This document shows, in pieces, positions 46,291 to 56,600 of a stretch of DNA of 64,000 bases (position 1 is the stretch's first letter; the number at the start of each line of letters is the position of its first letter). This stretch comes from Dysgonomonas sp. 520. GTDB lineage: Bacteria > Bacteroidota > Bacteroidia > Bacteroidales > Dysgonomonadaceae. The stretch lies in NCBI RefSeq assembly GCF_010501095.1, contig NZ_QVMP01000013.1:26106-90105 (forward strand), read 5' to 3'. Position numbers and translations under genes: made by a program. The notes beneath the pieces are model-generated. The model was given only the letters and a program-made list of their open reading frames with translations. It was not told the origin of the DNA and made no database searches.

Positions 46291-46429
46291 GAAACCGTCT
46301 AGACTTTTTCGTTTTATTCAATTTTGTCATCCTGAGAGTATCGAAGGATCTGTTTTTTAGATGTTTCACTACGTTCAACATGACAAAAACTCAAAAATTA
46401 AGTATAATTTAAAAAGTCTAGATGACTTC
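46291..46429. repeat. 139-bp MITE-like element, copy 2
   Basis: Runs from GAAACCGTCTAGAC to GTCTAGATGACTTC, the reverse complement of copy 1. The same outer inverted repeat (GTCTAGACTTTTT / AAAAAGTCTAGA) and inner TTTTGTCAT / ATGACAAAA pair are present. It lies upstream of the second porU gene. Confidence 0.85.
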
Positions 46430-46523
46430 GTTTATTCAATTCAGCGTGGCACGAAACAAGGCGTAAAATTGAACACCTCCCCAATCCTGCTCCAAAAGAG
46501 GGGATTTGCTCCCTCTCCTCTTC

Positions 46524-46946
46524 TTGTTCTTCTGGGTTTATAACCCAGAGGTTGTTATTTTCCGGATTTAAAATCCGGAGAGTAGTCAAGCATGGGATTA
46601 CAAATCCCATGTGACGACAAACATAATACATATTTACATTATCATTGAGTCGCCTTCGCTCCTCTTGTTCTTCAGGGTTTATAACCCTGAAGTTATTATT
46701 TTCCGGATTTTAAATCCGGAGAGTAGTCAAGCTTGGGATTACAAATCCCATGTGACGACAAACATAATACATATTTACATTATCATTGAGTCGCCTTCGC
46801 TCCTCTTGTTCTTCAGGGTTTATAACCCTGAAGTTATTATTTTCCGGATTTTAAATCCGGAGAGTAGTCAAGCTTGGGATTACAAATCCCATGTGACGAC
46901 AAACATAATACATATTTACATTATCATTGAGTCGCCTTCGCTCCTC
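46524..46946. repeat. Three tandem 141-bp repeats, each with three palindromes
   Basis: Units at 46524-46664, 46665-46805 and 46806-46946. Each holds CAGGGTTTATAACCCTG, TCCGGATTTTAAATCCGGA and TGGGATTACAAATCCCA, then a 60-bp spacer ending GAGTCGCCTTCGCTCCTC. Units 2 and 3 appear identical. Unit 1 differs, but its first palindrome is TCTGGGTTTATAACCCAGA, with matched changes on both arms. This is REP-like structure, not a CRISPR array: no spacers vary and the unit is too long. Confidence 0.9.
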
Positions 46947-47240
46947 GAACGTTGTTTCCGTCGCAACGAAGGATCTAAGACGGGAACAACCAGATTTTTC
47001 ACTTCGTTCAAAAATGACAAAACCGATATGAATCTTATAACAAATGAGTTAATATCAAACTCCTAGATGCACGACGGGTAAAAATGATTCAAATAACACT
47101 TTATTTGATGCAGTATACAAAAGAAAAGAAATAAATTCAAATACGGAATTATTTTAATATAAGTCTTCTTTTTTTAATAATCGGAAAATTTTGTTCGTAA
47201 AATCATTCTCATTTATCCTAAATTTGTGGGTTTGTTGTAT

Positions 47241-47248
47241 TATCTTTG
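47241..47248 (+). promoter_or_regulatory. -7 promoter motif TATCTTTG (pyrE operon)
   Basis: TAnnTTTG match 83 nt ahead of pyrE, after the repeat region. It would drive pyrE-SRPBCC-argH-DUF6056-serB. Confidence 0.5.
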
Positions 47249-47331
47249 CACAAGAAAAATAATTCGGAAAAATATCCGTTCTAAGATATGAATTTGTACA
47301 CTATTTTTATACACAATAATATAGGAAAACT

Positions 47332-47961
47332 ATGAACACTCTGGAAATTCTAACAGCCGAAAAGCTATTACGTATTAAAGCAATAAAACTTCAGCCATCC
47401 AACCCATTTACATGGGCATCTGGTTGGAAATCACCAATATACTGTGATAACAGAAAGTTATTGTCATATCCTGCAACACGCACATTTATCAAGTTGGAGT
47501 TGGCAAGTGTTATACTTGAAGCATACCCCGATGTTGATGCCATTGCCGGAGTTGCAACCGGAGCAATTGCACCGGGAGCTTTGGTAGCCGACCTGTTAGG
47601 CTTACCTTTCGTATATATCCGTTCCACACCCAAAGATCACGGGTTGGAAAACCTGATTGAAGGAGACTTGAAGCCGGGCAGCAAAGTTGTTGTGGTTGAA
47701 GACCTTGTGTCGACAGGAAGCAGCAGTTTGAAAGCCGTTGAAGCCATCCGCAAAGACGGGTCGGAAGCTATCGGTATGGTTGCAATATTTACTTACGGAT
47801 TTCCTATTGCAGAAGAACATTTCAAGAAAGCGAACGTTGATTTGCGCACTTTGACAAACTACGACGCCATTCTACAAGAAGCTCTCAGGATAGATTACAT
47901 CGCAAAGGATGATTTGGAAACCCTGCAAGAATGGAGAAAATCTCCTGCCGACTGGAAATAA
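47332..47961 (+). CDS. pyrE: Orotate phosphoribosyltransferase
   Basis: 209 aa, converts orotate and PRPP to OMP. PRPP-binding motif KVVVVEDLVSTGSSSLKAVE; also FTWASGWKSPIYCDNRKLLSYP near the start and IAGVATGAIAPGALVADLLGLPFVYIR. First gene of a five-gene plus-strand run. Confidence 0.97.
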   Translation: MNTLEILTAEKLLRIKAIKLQPSNPFTWASGWKSPIYCDNRKLLSYPATRTFIKLELASVILEAYPDVDAIAGVATGAIAPGALVADLLGLPFVYIRSTPKDHGLENLIEGDLKPGSKVVVVEDLVSTGSSSLKAVEAIRKDGSEAIGMVAIFTYGFPIAEEHFKKANVDLRTLTNYDAILQEALRIDYIAKDDLETLQEWRKSPADWK

Positions 47962-47985
47962 ATCATCTATTGAATACCGATCTTC

Positions 47986-48414
47986 ATGACTGAATATACG
48001 AGCGACATAAAGACTATCCCATACACCGATGCGGATATATATAAAGTATTGTCCGATCTGAGCAAATTGGAACAATTGAAAGATAAGGTTCCGGCCGACA
48101 AGTGGGAAAAGGTGAAAGATTTTTCGTGCGATAAAGATTCCGTTACCATAACGGTTGATCCTGTGGGAAAAGTCCGCTTCCTGATAGTGGACAGGACATC
48201 CAACAATACGATAAAGTTTGAAGCCGAGCAACTTCCTTTCGCATTCAATTTGTGGATACAACTGAAACAAGTGGAAGAGCAGGACACAAAAATGAAATTG
48301 ACCGTAAAGGCCGACCTGAATATGTTTTTAAAGCCTATGGTGTCCAAGCCTTTGCAAGAGGGTTTAAACAAAATGGCCGAAATGCTTTCTGCCCTGCCTT
48401 ACGACAAACTATAA
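47986..48414 (+). CDS. SRPBCC (START-like) family protein
   Basis: 142 aa. The predicted helix-grip pattern (YTSDIKTIPYTDADIYKVLSDLSKLEQL at the start, KLTVKADLNMFLKPMVSKPLQEGLNKMAEML at the end) fits a polyketide-cyclase/START-like fold that binds small hydrophobic ligands. It lies 24 bp after pyrE and 6 bp before argH; the pyrE-SRPBCC-argH order recurs in Bacteroidales as far as I recall. Function unknown. Confidence 0.8.
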   Translation: MTEYTSDIKTIPYTDADIYKVLSDLSKLEQLKDKVPADKWEKVKDFSCDKDSVTITVDPVGKVRFLIVDRTSNNTIKFEAEQLPFAFNLWIQLKQVEEQDTKMKLTVKADLNMFLKPMVSKPLQEGLNKMAEMLSALPYDKL

Positions 48415-48420
48415 TTTAAA

Positions 48421-49755
48421 ATGAAACTTTGGGAAAAAAACGTACAAGTAGATAAATCCGTAGAGGCTTTCACCGTAGGACGCGACCGGGAAATGGATAT
48501 TTACCTCGCAAAGCACGATGTGCTAGGCTCTATGGCTCACATCACAATGCTTGAGTCTATCGGGTTACTCACCGGTGAAGAACTGAAAATACTGCTTGCC
48601 GAACTTCGGAATATATATCAGGTGGTTGAAGACGGTAGGTTCGTCATTGAAGACGGCATCGAAGATGTACACTCCCAAGTGGAACTGATGCTCACCCGTA
48701 AACTGGGCGACATAGGTAAAAAGATACATAGCGGACGTTCCCGAAACGATCAGGTTCTACTTGATCTTAAACTGTTTACGAGAGAGCAAATTGAACATCT
48801 GGTGAATCGGATATCCGCACTTATAGATGTACTGATTGCCCAAAGCGAAAAACATAAAAATATATTAATACCCGGATATACGCATTTGCAAGTGGCAATG
48901 CCTTCGTCATTCGGGTTGTGGTTTGGAGCCTATGCCGAAAGCCTTGTGGACGATTTGCAGTTACTTCTGGCTGCATTCAAAATATGCAATCGCAATCCGC
49001 TTGGATCGGCAGCCGGATATGGTTCGTCCTTTCCTCTCAACAGGCAAATGACAACCGATCTCTTGGGTTTCGACACAATGAACTACAATGTCGTTTACGC
49101 ACAAATGGGGCGTGGCAAGATGGAACGCACCGTTAGCTTCGCAATGGCTGGCGTTGCCGCCACATTATCGAAATTGGCATTTGACGCCTGTTTGTTCAAC
49201 AGTCAAAATTTCGGGTTCATCAAATTGTCCGACGAATACACAACAGGGTCGAGCATTATGCCTCACAAGAAAAACCCTGACGTATTTGAATTGACCCGTG
49301 CAAAATGCAATAAACTGCAAGCATTACCTACCGAAATTACGTTGATAGCAAACAATCTGCCGTCGGGATATTTTCGTGATTTACAAATAATTAAAGAAAT
49401 TTTCATCCCCGCTTTCGAAGAGTTGGAAGATTGTCTGTCGATGGTGACCAGAATGATGAACGAGGTTATTATCAACGAAAACATTTTGGACGACGACCGA
49501 TATCAATATGTTTTCAGCGTGGAAGAAGTGAACAAGTTGGTGTTGGAAGGGATGCCTTTCAGGGATGCTTATAAAAAGGTGGGATTGGAAATCGAATCGG
49601 GCAAGTTTAAACATTCGGGAGCAGTGAACCACACCCATGAGGGAAGCATCGGCAACCTCTGCAACGATCGCATAGAATTATTGAAACAGCAAATTATAGA
49701 TCAGTTCGATTTCAAAACCATTGAACAGGCGGAACAAAAACTTCTGGCAGTTTAA
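48421..49755 (+). CDS. argH: Argininosuccinate lyase
   Basis: 444 aa. Splits argininosuccinate to arginine and fumarate. Motifs include SGRSRNDQVLLDLKLF, PGYTHLQVAMPSSFGLWFGAYAE and the superfamily signature GSSIMPHKKNPD with the catalytic Ser. It ends 20 bp before the DUF6056 gene. Confidence 0.97.
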   Translation: MKLWEKNVQVDKSVEAFTVGRDREMDIYLAKHDVLGSMAHITMLESIGLLTGEELKILLAELRNIYQVVEDGRFVIEDGIEDVHSQVELMLTRKLGDIGKKIHSGRSRNDQVLLDLKLFTREQIEHLVNRISALIDVLIAQSEKHKNILIPGYTHLQVAMPSSFGLWFGAYAESLVDDLQLLLAAFKICNRNPLGSAAGYGSSFPLNRQMTTDLLGFDTMNYNVVYAQMGRGKMERTVSFAMAGVAATLSKLAFDACLFNSQNFGFIKLSDEYTTGSSIMPHKKNPDVFELTRAKCNKLQALPTEITLIANNLPSGYFRDLQIIKEIFIPAFEELEDCLSMVTRMMNEVIINENILDDDRYQYVFSVEEVNKLVLEGMPFRDAYKKVGLEIESGKFKHSGAVNHTHEGSIGNLCNDRIELLKQQIIDQFDFKTIEQAEQKLLAV

Positions 49756-49775
49756 AACGAATTGAAAATCTGAAA

Positions 49776-51182
49776 ATGAAAGGAAAAAGAGCTTTTGGTA
49801 AAACGGATTCTATTCTTTCACACTCCAAAAGCCAGACTTATCTTGTGTTTGGCTACCTTTGCCTGCTCTTTTTGCTCACCTATGCCCTCAACCTCTTATA
49901 TCCCGTTTATGCCGACGATTGGAGCTATGCCTTCATATACGGCTCGGAACCATTGCAACGGGTTGACAGTCTTCATGATATTATAATTTCGCAATACAAC
50001 CACTATTTTCAATGGGGAGGCCGTTCCGTTGTTCACACCATCGCCCAATTCTTAATCTGGCTGCCCCAACCTTTGAGCAAATTGCTGAACACTCTGGCTT
50101 ACGTGACTTTTGTTTATTTGGTATACCGCATAGCCAATAGAGATAAAAAAACAAACGTAAAACTATTAGTGATTGTCTCCCTGCTTCTGTGGGTGCTGTT
50201 TCAAGGCTTTTTCGACGTTGCGCTATGGCTGACAGGCAGCGCAAACTATCTATGGGGAATACTTATCGTGTTGTTGTTCCTCTATCGTTATCATACTCAT
50301 TTTGTTACTGATAAAACATCTGACAGTATTTTGCTGATATGCTCCTACTTTTTGTTTGGTATCGTAGCCGGATGGACGAACGAAAATATGTTCGTTGCGC
50401 AAGTTTTCTTCGTTACTTGCCTTCTATACCTCTACAAGAAAAACAGCCTGAACGTTCCCGGATGGGCAATCTCAGGTCTTATAGGATTATGTATCGGAGG
50501 CGCACTCATGCTGCTTGCTCCCGGCAACTACATCCGGTCGGCAGAAATTGCCACGAGTATGGGTTTTGATGAAAAATCGCTCATCGAGAATATCGCATAC
50601 CGTATTGGCAAAATAGGCTTCAGATATGCCGTATACATTTTGCCTCTGACGCTTTTTTACTGCATACTGCTATTTATTTTTTACAAAAAAACACCTGACG
50701 GGAAAACCAAGAAAAAACACCTGCAGTCGTCCCTATTATTCGCATTATCAGCGCATATAGCTTGGCTGGCGATGGGAGCTTCGCTCATCTTTCCTCCTCG
50801 GGCTTTGTTCGGCATATTGACTTTAATGGTAATTGCTTTTGCTATTTTATATACAAATATTAACTTTGGCGAGAAAAAGATCAGATTTTTCGATACTATA
50901 TTTGTCATTTTGCTTGCAATAGCATCTATTATATTCTATTTTGACAGATACAAAAACATCAGTTACATCTCCGAAAAAATGAAGGAACGTGTAATTTTTA
51001 TCGAAAGTCAGAAAAAACAGGGCAACAAAGATATCTCGTTTCATGAGCTTCTGAAATTGCCCCCCAGGTTTCAATTCGAAGACCTGTCGGACAATCCGAA
51101 CTATTGGCTGAATAAAATATATGCTAACTATTATGGGATAGACTCGGTGAGGGTTGTCCCGAATGATAAGAACAAAAATTGA
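49776..51182 (+). CDS. Polytopic membrane protein, DUF6056-type (copy 2)
   Basis: 468 aa, paralogue of the 22892-24304 protein. Shared signature: YADDWSYAFIYG...SLHDIIISQYNHYFQWGGRSVVHTIAQFL and a C-terminal FEDLSDNPNYWLNKIYANYYGIDSVRV against LEDMTADTTFWINKFYAKYHDINSVEI. About 11 TM helices; a conserved Asp pair after the first helix recalls GT-C glycosyltransferases. It is embedded between argH and serB with gaps of 20 and 6 bp. Confidence 0.78.
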   Translation: MKGKRAFGKTDSILSHSKSQTYLVFGYLCLLFLLTYALNLLYPVYADDWSYAFIYGSEPLQRVDSLHDIIISQYNHYFQWGGRSVVHTIAQFLIWLPQPLSKLLNTLAYVTFVYLVYRIANRDKKTNVKLLVIVSLLLWVLFQGFFDVALWLTGSANYLWGILIVLLFLYRYHTHFVTDKTSDSILLICSYFLFGIVAGWTNENMFVAQVFFVTCLLYLYKKNSLNVPGWAISGLIGLCIGGALMLLAPGNYIRSAEIATSMGFDEKSLIENIAYRIGKIGFRYAVYILPLTLFYCILLFIFYKKTPDGKTKKKHLQSSLLFALSAHIAWLAMGASLIFPPRALFGILTLMVIAFAILYTNINFGEKKIRFFDTIFVILLAIASIIFYFDRYKNISYISEKMKERVIFIESQKKQGNKDISFHELLKLPPRFQFEDLSDNPNYWLNKIYANYYGIDSVRVVPNDKNKN

Positions 51183-51188
51183 TATACA

Positions 51189-52412
51189 ATGGAAGAAATG
51201 GAGATAATCACAGTGGCCGTATCGGGGGAAGACAAACCCGGTGTTACGGCTGCCTTGACAAGCATTCTGGCAAAACACGAAGCTAACATACTCGATATAG
51301 GGCAGGCAAACTTGCATCATGCTCTTTCGTTGGCTATTATCTTCGAAACCAAAGCGGGAAAATCGGGCGATATTCTGAAAGATTTACTTTTTAAAGCTAC
51401 AGAACTGGGAGTTATCATCCGTTTCACACCCATAGGTAGGGAACAATATTCGGGATGGGTAAACCTGCAAGGTAAAAACCGATTCATTATCACCGTCTTA
51501 GGGCGTCAATTGTCGGCAGGTCAAATTTCTAAAGTAGCCGATATTATATTGAGTAAAAAACTAAATATAGAAGGTATCAAACGATTGACAGGACGAGTTC
51601 CCATCGAAATGAAGTCACGCCCCAACAGGTCGTGCATCGAGTTTTCGATAAGAGGCAACATAGAAGAACCATCCGAAATGAAGAAAGAATTTATGGATCT
51701 TTCTTCTGAATATGGTATCGACATTGCCTTTCAGGAAGAAAGCATGTACCGACGGATGCGCCGTTTGATATGTTTCGATATGGATTCGACTCTTATCCAG
51801 ACGGAAGTGATTGACGAACTTGCCGAACGTGCCGGAGTGGGCGACGAAGTGAAGGCTATCACGGAAGCTGCTATGCGTGGCGAACTCGACTTTTCGGAAA
51901 GTTTCAAAAAACGTGTCAGCCTGCTAAAAGGCTTGGACGAATCGGTGATGAAAGAAATTGCCGAAAATCTGCCTATCACCGAAGGAATGGTGAGATTGAT
52001 AAGAATACTGAAAAAAAGCGGCTACAAAATTGCCATCCTGTCGGGGGGATTCACCTATTTCGGAAACTATTTGAAAGACAAATACGGCTTCGATTATGTA
52101 TATGCCAACGAACTGGAAATTGTTAACGGAAAGCTGACGGGCAACTACGTTGGCGACATTGTAGACGGAAAACGCAAAGCTGAATTGTTGCGGTTGTTGT
52201 CGCAAGTGGAAAAAGTGGATTTGAAGCAGACGGTTGCCGTTGGCGACGGCGCAAACGATTTGCCGATGCTTTCGATAGCCGGCTTGGGTATTGCTTTCCA
52301 TGCGAAACCTAAGGTTAAGGCAAATGCCAAGCAATCGCTTTCGACCGTAGGTCTTGACGGTATATTGTATTTCCTTGGGTTTAAAGACTCTATGATGGAG
52401 GGTGATTATTAA
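51189..52412 (+). CDS. serB: Phosphoserine phosphatase with N-terminal ACT domains
   Basis: 407 aa. ACT-like regulatory region from VAVSGEDKPGVTAALTSILAKHEANILDIGQ to about residue 180, then a HAD phosphatase with D197 and D199 in CFDMDSTLIQTE, SGGFTYFGNYLK, and GDGANDLPML. Final step of serine synthesis. The ACT part suggests amino-acid feedback, as in mycobacterial SerB2-like enzymes. Confidence 0.95.
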   Translation: MEEMEIITVAVSGEDKPGVTAALTSILAKHEANILDIGQANLHHALSLAIIFETKAGKSGDILKDLLFKATELGVIIRFTPIGREQYSGWVNLQGKNRFIITVLGRQLSAGQISKVADIILSKKLNIEGIKRLTGRVPIEMKSRPNRSCIEFSIRGNIEEPSEMKKEFMDLSSEYGIDIAFQEESMYRRMRRLICFDMDSTLIQTEVIDELAERAGVGDEVKAITEAAMRGELDFSESFKKRVSLLKGLDESVMKEIAENLPITEGMVRLIRILKKSGYKIAILSGGFTYFGNYLKDKYGFDYVYANELEIVNGKLTGNYVGDIVDGKRKAELLRLLSQVEKVDLKQTVAVGDGANDLPMLSIAGLGIAFHAKPKVKANAKQSLSTVGLDGILYFLGFKDSMMEGDY

Positions 52413-52475
52413 CAATATACATCGCTCACCCGACCTGCCCAAAAGGCAGGAGCATTGGAGTGTTAAAAAATTATT

Positions 52476-53654
52476 TCAGGCTTTACGACAAAGTATCAAA
52501 ACTTTTGAACTATCATACAAGGTGGTGGCAAAGATATAATCTTCGCCGCCATCTTTCATTTTCAGCCTTTTGCGAAGTTCGTCCACGCTCACCGGAAAAT
52601 TACGGATGGCAATATTAGCCTTATCCAATCCACCGATATATTCTTTTATCTCCCTCTTGTTCAACGAGAAAGGCGTCATTACCTTAAAACGTCTTCCGGG
52701 AAAATCTTCATGCAATTTGCTGGATGTATATAAATGGCTGTTGGCATGAAACTTTTTCAACCCATACCTTTCAGCCACAACTTTGTATGCACCCGCCTTC
52801 ATGACCGAAGCATTGGGTTCGTACAGATAATGCCCGATCTGTGATGTATACTCACAATGCGCAGATAATTCTTCCTGTTTTGTAAACGAAAATTCATCGG
52901 TTCCGTTATCATTTTTTATATTGACACAATGATACATCACCTCCGATAACGAGGCGTTTGTCTTTTTCACAAGCAACAACTCCTTACACTCATTTTTATG
53001 ACTGATGACATACACATCCGATACGTTGGTCACACTTTCCAAAGCCAGAGAAATATCGAGCATTGGCGACAATTTTATGACAATAATGTCGGATTTTTGG
53101 TTCAAAATATCATCAATTTCGGCAATATTCGGAGAACAATCCTCTATTTTTACCGTTTTTCGACCTTCCGTGTCTCGCCTTGCCGGATCAATGTAAATAG
53201 TATCCACATGATCCATTTCATTCAGATAAGCCACACCATCCTCGTTCAGAACGGTAACACCATCAATGCCTAATGTATTGAGATTTTTTCGGGTGAGATC
53301 AGACAAATATGGTTGGGATTCTACATAAACCGAATGTTTGTAGTTACGTGCCAGAAAAGAAAAATCGACCCCCATGCCACCCGTCAGGTCTACGAAAGAA
53401 TCTCCCCCGAAAAGTTTCGCCTTGTATGATGCCGTAGCCTCGGAAGACGATTGCTCCAACGAAAGGTGTTTCGGATATACAATATCTTTATTTGCATACC
53501 ACGAGGGAGTCTTTTCCTTTGCAATACGACGTCCTTTTATTTGTTGAACGGCAAAAGGAATATCTATATCGGGATATCGTGCCGATTGAAGTATAAGTTT
53601 CTGCAAATCATCATTTTCATGCTCCAGAACAAAAGCCTGCATCAATGGTGTCAT
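52476..53654 (-). CDS. Class I SAM-dependent methyltransferase with THUMP-like C-terminal domain
   Basis: 392 aa. SAM motif FVDLTGGMGVDFSFLARNY and a DPARR motif (TIYIDPARRDTEGRK), then a C-terminal THUMP-like region (VMKAGAYKVVAERYGLKKFHANSHLYTS...GRRFKV). RNA is the likely substrate class, but the target base is unknown. It starts 6 bp after the tamB stop. Confidence 0.85.
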   Translation of the reverse strand: MTPLMQAFVLEHENDDLQKLILQSARYPDIDIPFAVQQIKGRRIAKEKTPSWYANKDIVYPKHLSLEQSSSEATASYKAKLFGGDSFVDLTGGMGVDFSFLARNYKHSVYVESQPYLSDLTRKNLNTLGIDGVTVLNEDGVAYLNEMDHVDTIYIDPARRDTEGRKTVKIEDCSPNIAEIDDILNQKSDIIVIKLSPMLDISLALESVTNVSDVYVISHKNECKELLLVKKTNASLSEVMYHCVNIKNDNGTDEFSFTKQEELSAHCEYTSQIGHYLYEPNASVMKAGAYKVVAERYGLKKFHANSHLYTSSKLHEDFPGRRFKVMTPFSLNKREIKEYIGGLDKANIAIRNFPVSVDELRKRLKMKDGGEDYIFATTLYDSSKVLILCRKA

Positions 53655-53660
53655 AAGTCT

Positions 53661-56600
53661 TTATTCCTTTATCCTGATAAATGGAGCTAAAGTACTTCCT
53701 ATTTGTGTGGAATCAGGTATTATTATTGTCGAATCGTTTTTATTCTCTATTGGTGTTATGCGATTTTTCACTCCAAAAATTTCCCTCAAATGGTCAAAAT
53801 CCCTTTTATACATAATTCCCAAACCCTGAATCTGGGTATTGTCTAAATCGCTGTAATAGTAATACTTATCGTTGAAATGATTGTACGCCTTGATTCGCCA
53901 CGTATTACTGTTTCCGATAAGGTATTCGATATCCACATCACTGATAACCGTTGTTTGCGCCTGCGAATCCCTGTATCCGAAGTTTCCGTTTATCAGCAAC
54001 TTATTGTTCAACAAGCGGCTGGATAGCATGAGTTCCACTTCGGTGGAGGTGAATCCCTGATCGTTTGTCCTTACATTTGCACCTACTTGCCACCTGTCGT
54101 CAATCTGGCTCAACATATTACCCAACTGCGACGATAGTGTAGCCGATGCCACCGACGCCAAATCGGAGGTTTTATTATCTACCCTGCCATGATCGGGAGT
54201 ATAAAATTTGGATAGAAGAAGAAGGTAAACTATCTGCCTGTTCATCATATCTTCCGAACTCACAAGGTTTTTCACCTGACGCTGTATCTCGGAATCGGCA
54301 TTAGGCAAAGCCAAATCGAGCTTCACGGCAGGATGCTGCAACTCTCCGCTCAAATTCAGTATACACTGCACAGGAACAGAGCTTTGCCCTGTACGTGTAG
54401 CCAACCCCTGATCCAAATCGGCAAGGTTTGCATTCAGCCTGTATATGGCAGTCACATCCAGAAGTGCCGCAAAGGGGTCACCCCTGAAAAACACCGTGCT
54501 TCCGGATTCTATAACGAACTTACGCTCAAGAATTTTCTGGAACGTAAAGTTATATGTACCATATTGTATATTGTACGTGCCATACAATTCAGGATCGGAG
54601 TTTGAACTCCATTTAAATTGTATGGAACCACTACCATTTCCTTTCAGCACGTCGCCACCCACAGGGTCCATAATAAGTTCAGCCGTTGCATCGGGAGTTG
54701 CTTCAACAAAGAAATTCATATTCATCGTCACTCCGTCGGGTGTCTTCATTCTGGGAGGCACATATTTTTTCGGTTTATCAACCTGAATGGTGTCATTATC
54801 CGGATTATTGTCTTTATATGTTATGAAAGAATATTGGTTTACAGTTTCTTCCATAAAATTCATTCTGACCAGTGTGTTCTTATTTGTTTTTATCCGTGCA
54901 TTGATATTAACTTCCCTCTCGTCTCCGTAGATGCTGCCCAAGCCCGAACCGAAAACTTTTCCGTAAAAAACAGGATTTTGCTTTTCAGTTGCGTTAAACA
55001 ACATGAAGTTATCTCCCTGAAGATCGACATGATACAAGAAATCGGCAAAATAGTTGTGTACGATTTTCCCGCTTACAGTAGCCGCATTTCCGTGATAATC
55101 GTTCAGTTTTATATTGTTGAAATAGATGAGGTCGGATTTCATGTAAACACTATCGGTAAACGAATAAGAAGTGTTCAGGAAATTGATTCCCAAAGTTCCG
55201 TCTTCTATAAACGCCCTGCCTTCGACCGTTACATTTTTGAAATCGCCGAAAAGCCTCACCTGTCCGCTTCCCACCCCTCCAATATTGTTGAACAAGGTAG
55301 ACGCATATTTATTCAGGAAAGCGATATTAATCTTTTTAGCATCAAAATTGAGCGAAAGCGTACTTTTCAACGGGTTGATATAGCCGTCTATATTGGCTAT
55401 TTTCCTGTTTTCGCCCGACAAAATACCCTTCAGTTCCACACGCATAGTTTCTTTATCCAACTCGCTGAATAGCTCCAAATCGCCAAGTTCGGCATTGTTG
55501 AATTTCATATCCTTGACTTTCAGGTCTGCTTTTGCATAAGGTTTTCCCTCTATGCTCGAAGCAGCTATCTGCCCTGTGGCAAAGCCTCCAAACTCTAGAG
55601 CCGGGATATTTAATGTGGTAAATACATACTCTAAATCAATATGTTGCAGATTCAGTAATAATATATCGGTAGGATTTTTGGCGGAGTATCTCCCGTCAGC
55701 CTTTATAAATTGCGACTGGTCTGAGTTTGCCAAGAGGAAATTATCGACAATCACCGCCCCATCCCGTATTTTAACGAACGACTCGTCGAAATTCCACACT
55801 ACCTCATTCAGCAATATATTGCTAGGTCGGATATTAATATTGGTTTCTAATGATGATGTGTAATTATCTCTGTTAAAGGACGTTGCAGCAACGATAGTCC
55901 CTTCTGCCTTCTGTTTACTGTCGTTCGAAAAACGGATCTTACTATCAACCAGATCATTAGCTGCCAAAATGTCTATATTTATCTGGTTTTTAACATTATT
56001 CTTGCCAAACGTAGTGGTGGCAATCTCCACCTGTATGGCATCCACATTGTTGTCTACATTCAATGTAGTCGACTCCAGAGCCATACCCGCCACTTTGCAC
56101 GACGGCAAATCGGCCTGCACATTAAATTTGTCATTTTCACTGTCATAGCTGCCGTTGATGGTTGCTTCTTTAAACAAAATGGCAGGAATATTGAACATAT
56201 CACTCAGCTGTTCGGTGTTACCTATGGTGAAGTGCATATCAAAATTATTCTGCATGGGAGCATGTCCGGCATGCCTTTTCCTCACATCCGGCTTCAGGTT
56301 TACCAGTGCCGGCAAATACGAGTTGAAAGTTCTCTTTATGTTGGGTATCAGGTCTGAAAAGGAATAGCTACCCTTCACTTCACCATTGATGATGTCGGAA
56401 GATAGGGTGAGCAACCTGTCGTGCGACGTGCCCTTAGCCTCAACGCTCAACCTCTCCAGATCGAAACGTTTGCCCTCTTTCAGGAAAGATAGAGAATCGA
56501 CGGAAACCTGCCCCTGCAAATCGTCAATGTGCTTACCCTCAAAGTTTGCCCTGACAACGGCTGATAGCGACGAATCCTTGAATTTATCAACCAGATGCAA

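Larger units (their letters stand above)
46178..47331. other. 1.15-kb intergenic repeat region
   Basis: No credible gene. It contains the 139-bp element copy 2 (46291-46429), three tandem 141-bp units (46524-46946), a degenerate repeat core (about 46930-47025) and the pyrE promoter region. The 151-aa ORF at 46611-47066 is an artefact of the tandem repeat, its peptide repeating with the unit. Confidence 0.8.

Noticed and set aside
46524-46946. CRISPR array
   Set aside because: The tandem unit is 141 bp with no variable spacers and no cas genes nearby; units 2 and 3 appear identical throughout.
46611-47066. 151-aa ORF across the tandem repeats
   Set aside because: Its peptide repeats with the 141-bp unit (same NIIHIYIIIESPSLL block several times), it has no family similarity, and it is explained fully by the repeat DNA.
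52434-52450. Terminator between serB and the methyltransferase
   Set aside because: CCTGCC-CAAAA-GGCAGG forms a small hairpin, but neither strand has a T tract after it; not strong enough to call.
54618-55472. 284-aa ORF antisense to tamB
   Set aside because: Shadow of the tamB reading frame; the composition is Phe/His/Cys-rich nonsense and no motif is visible.
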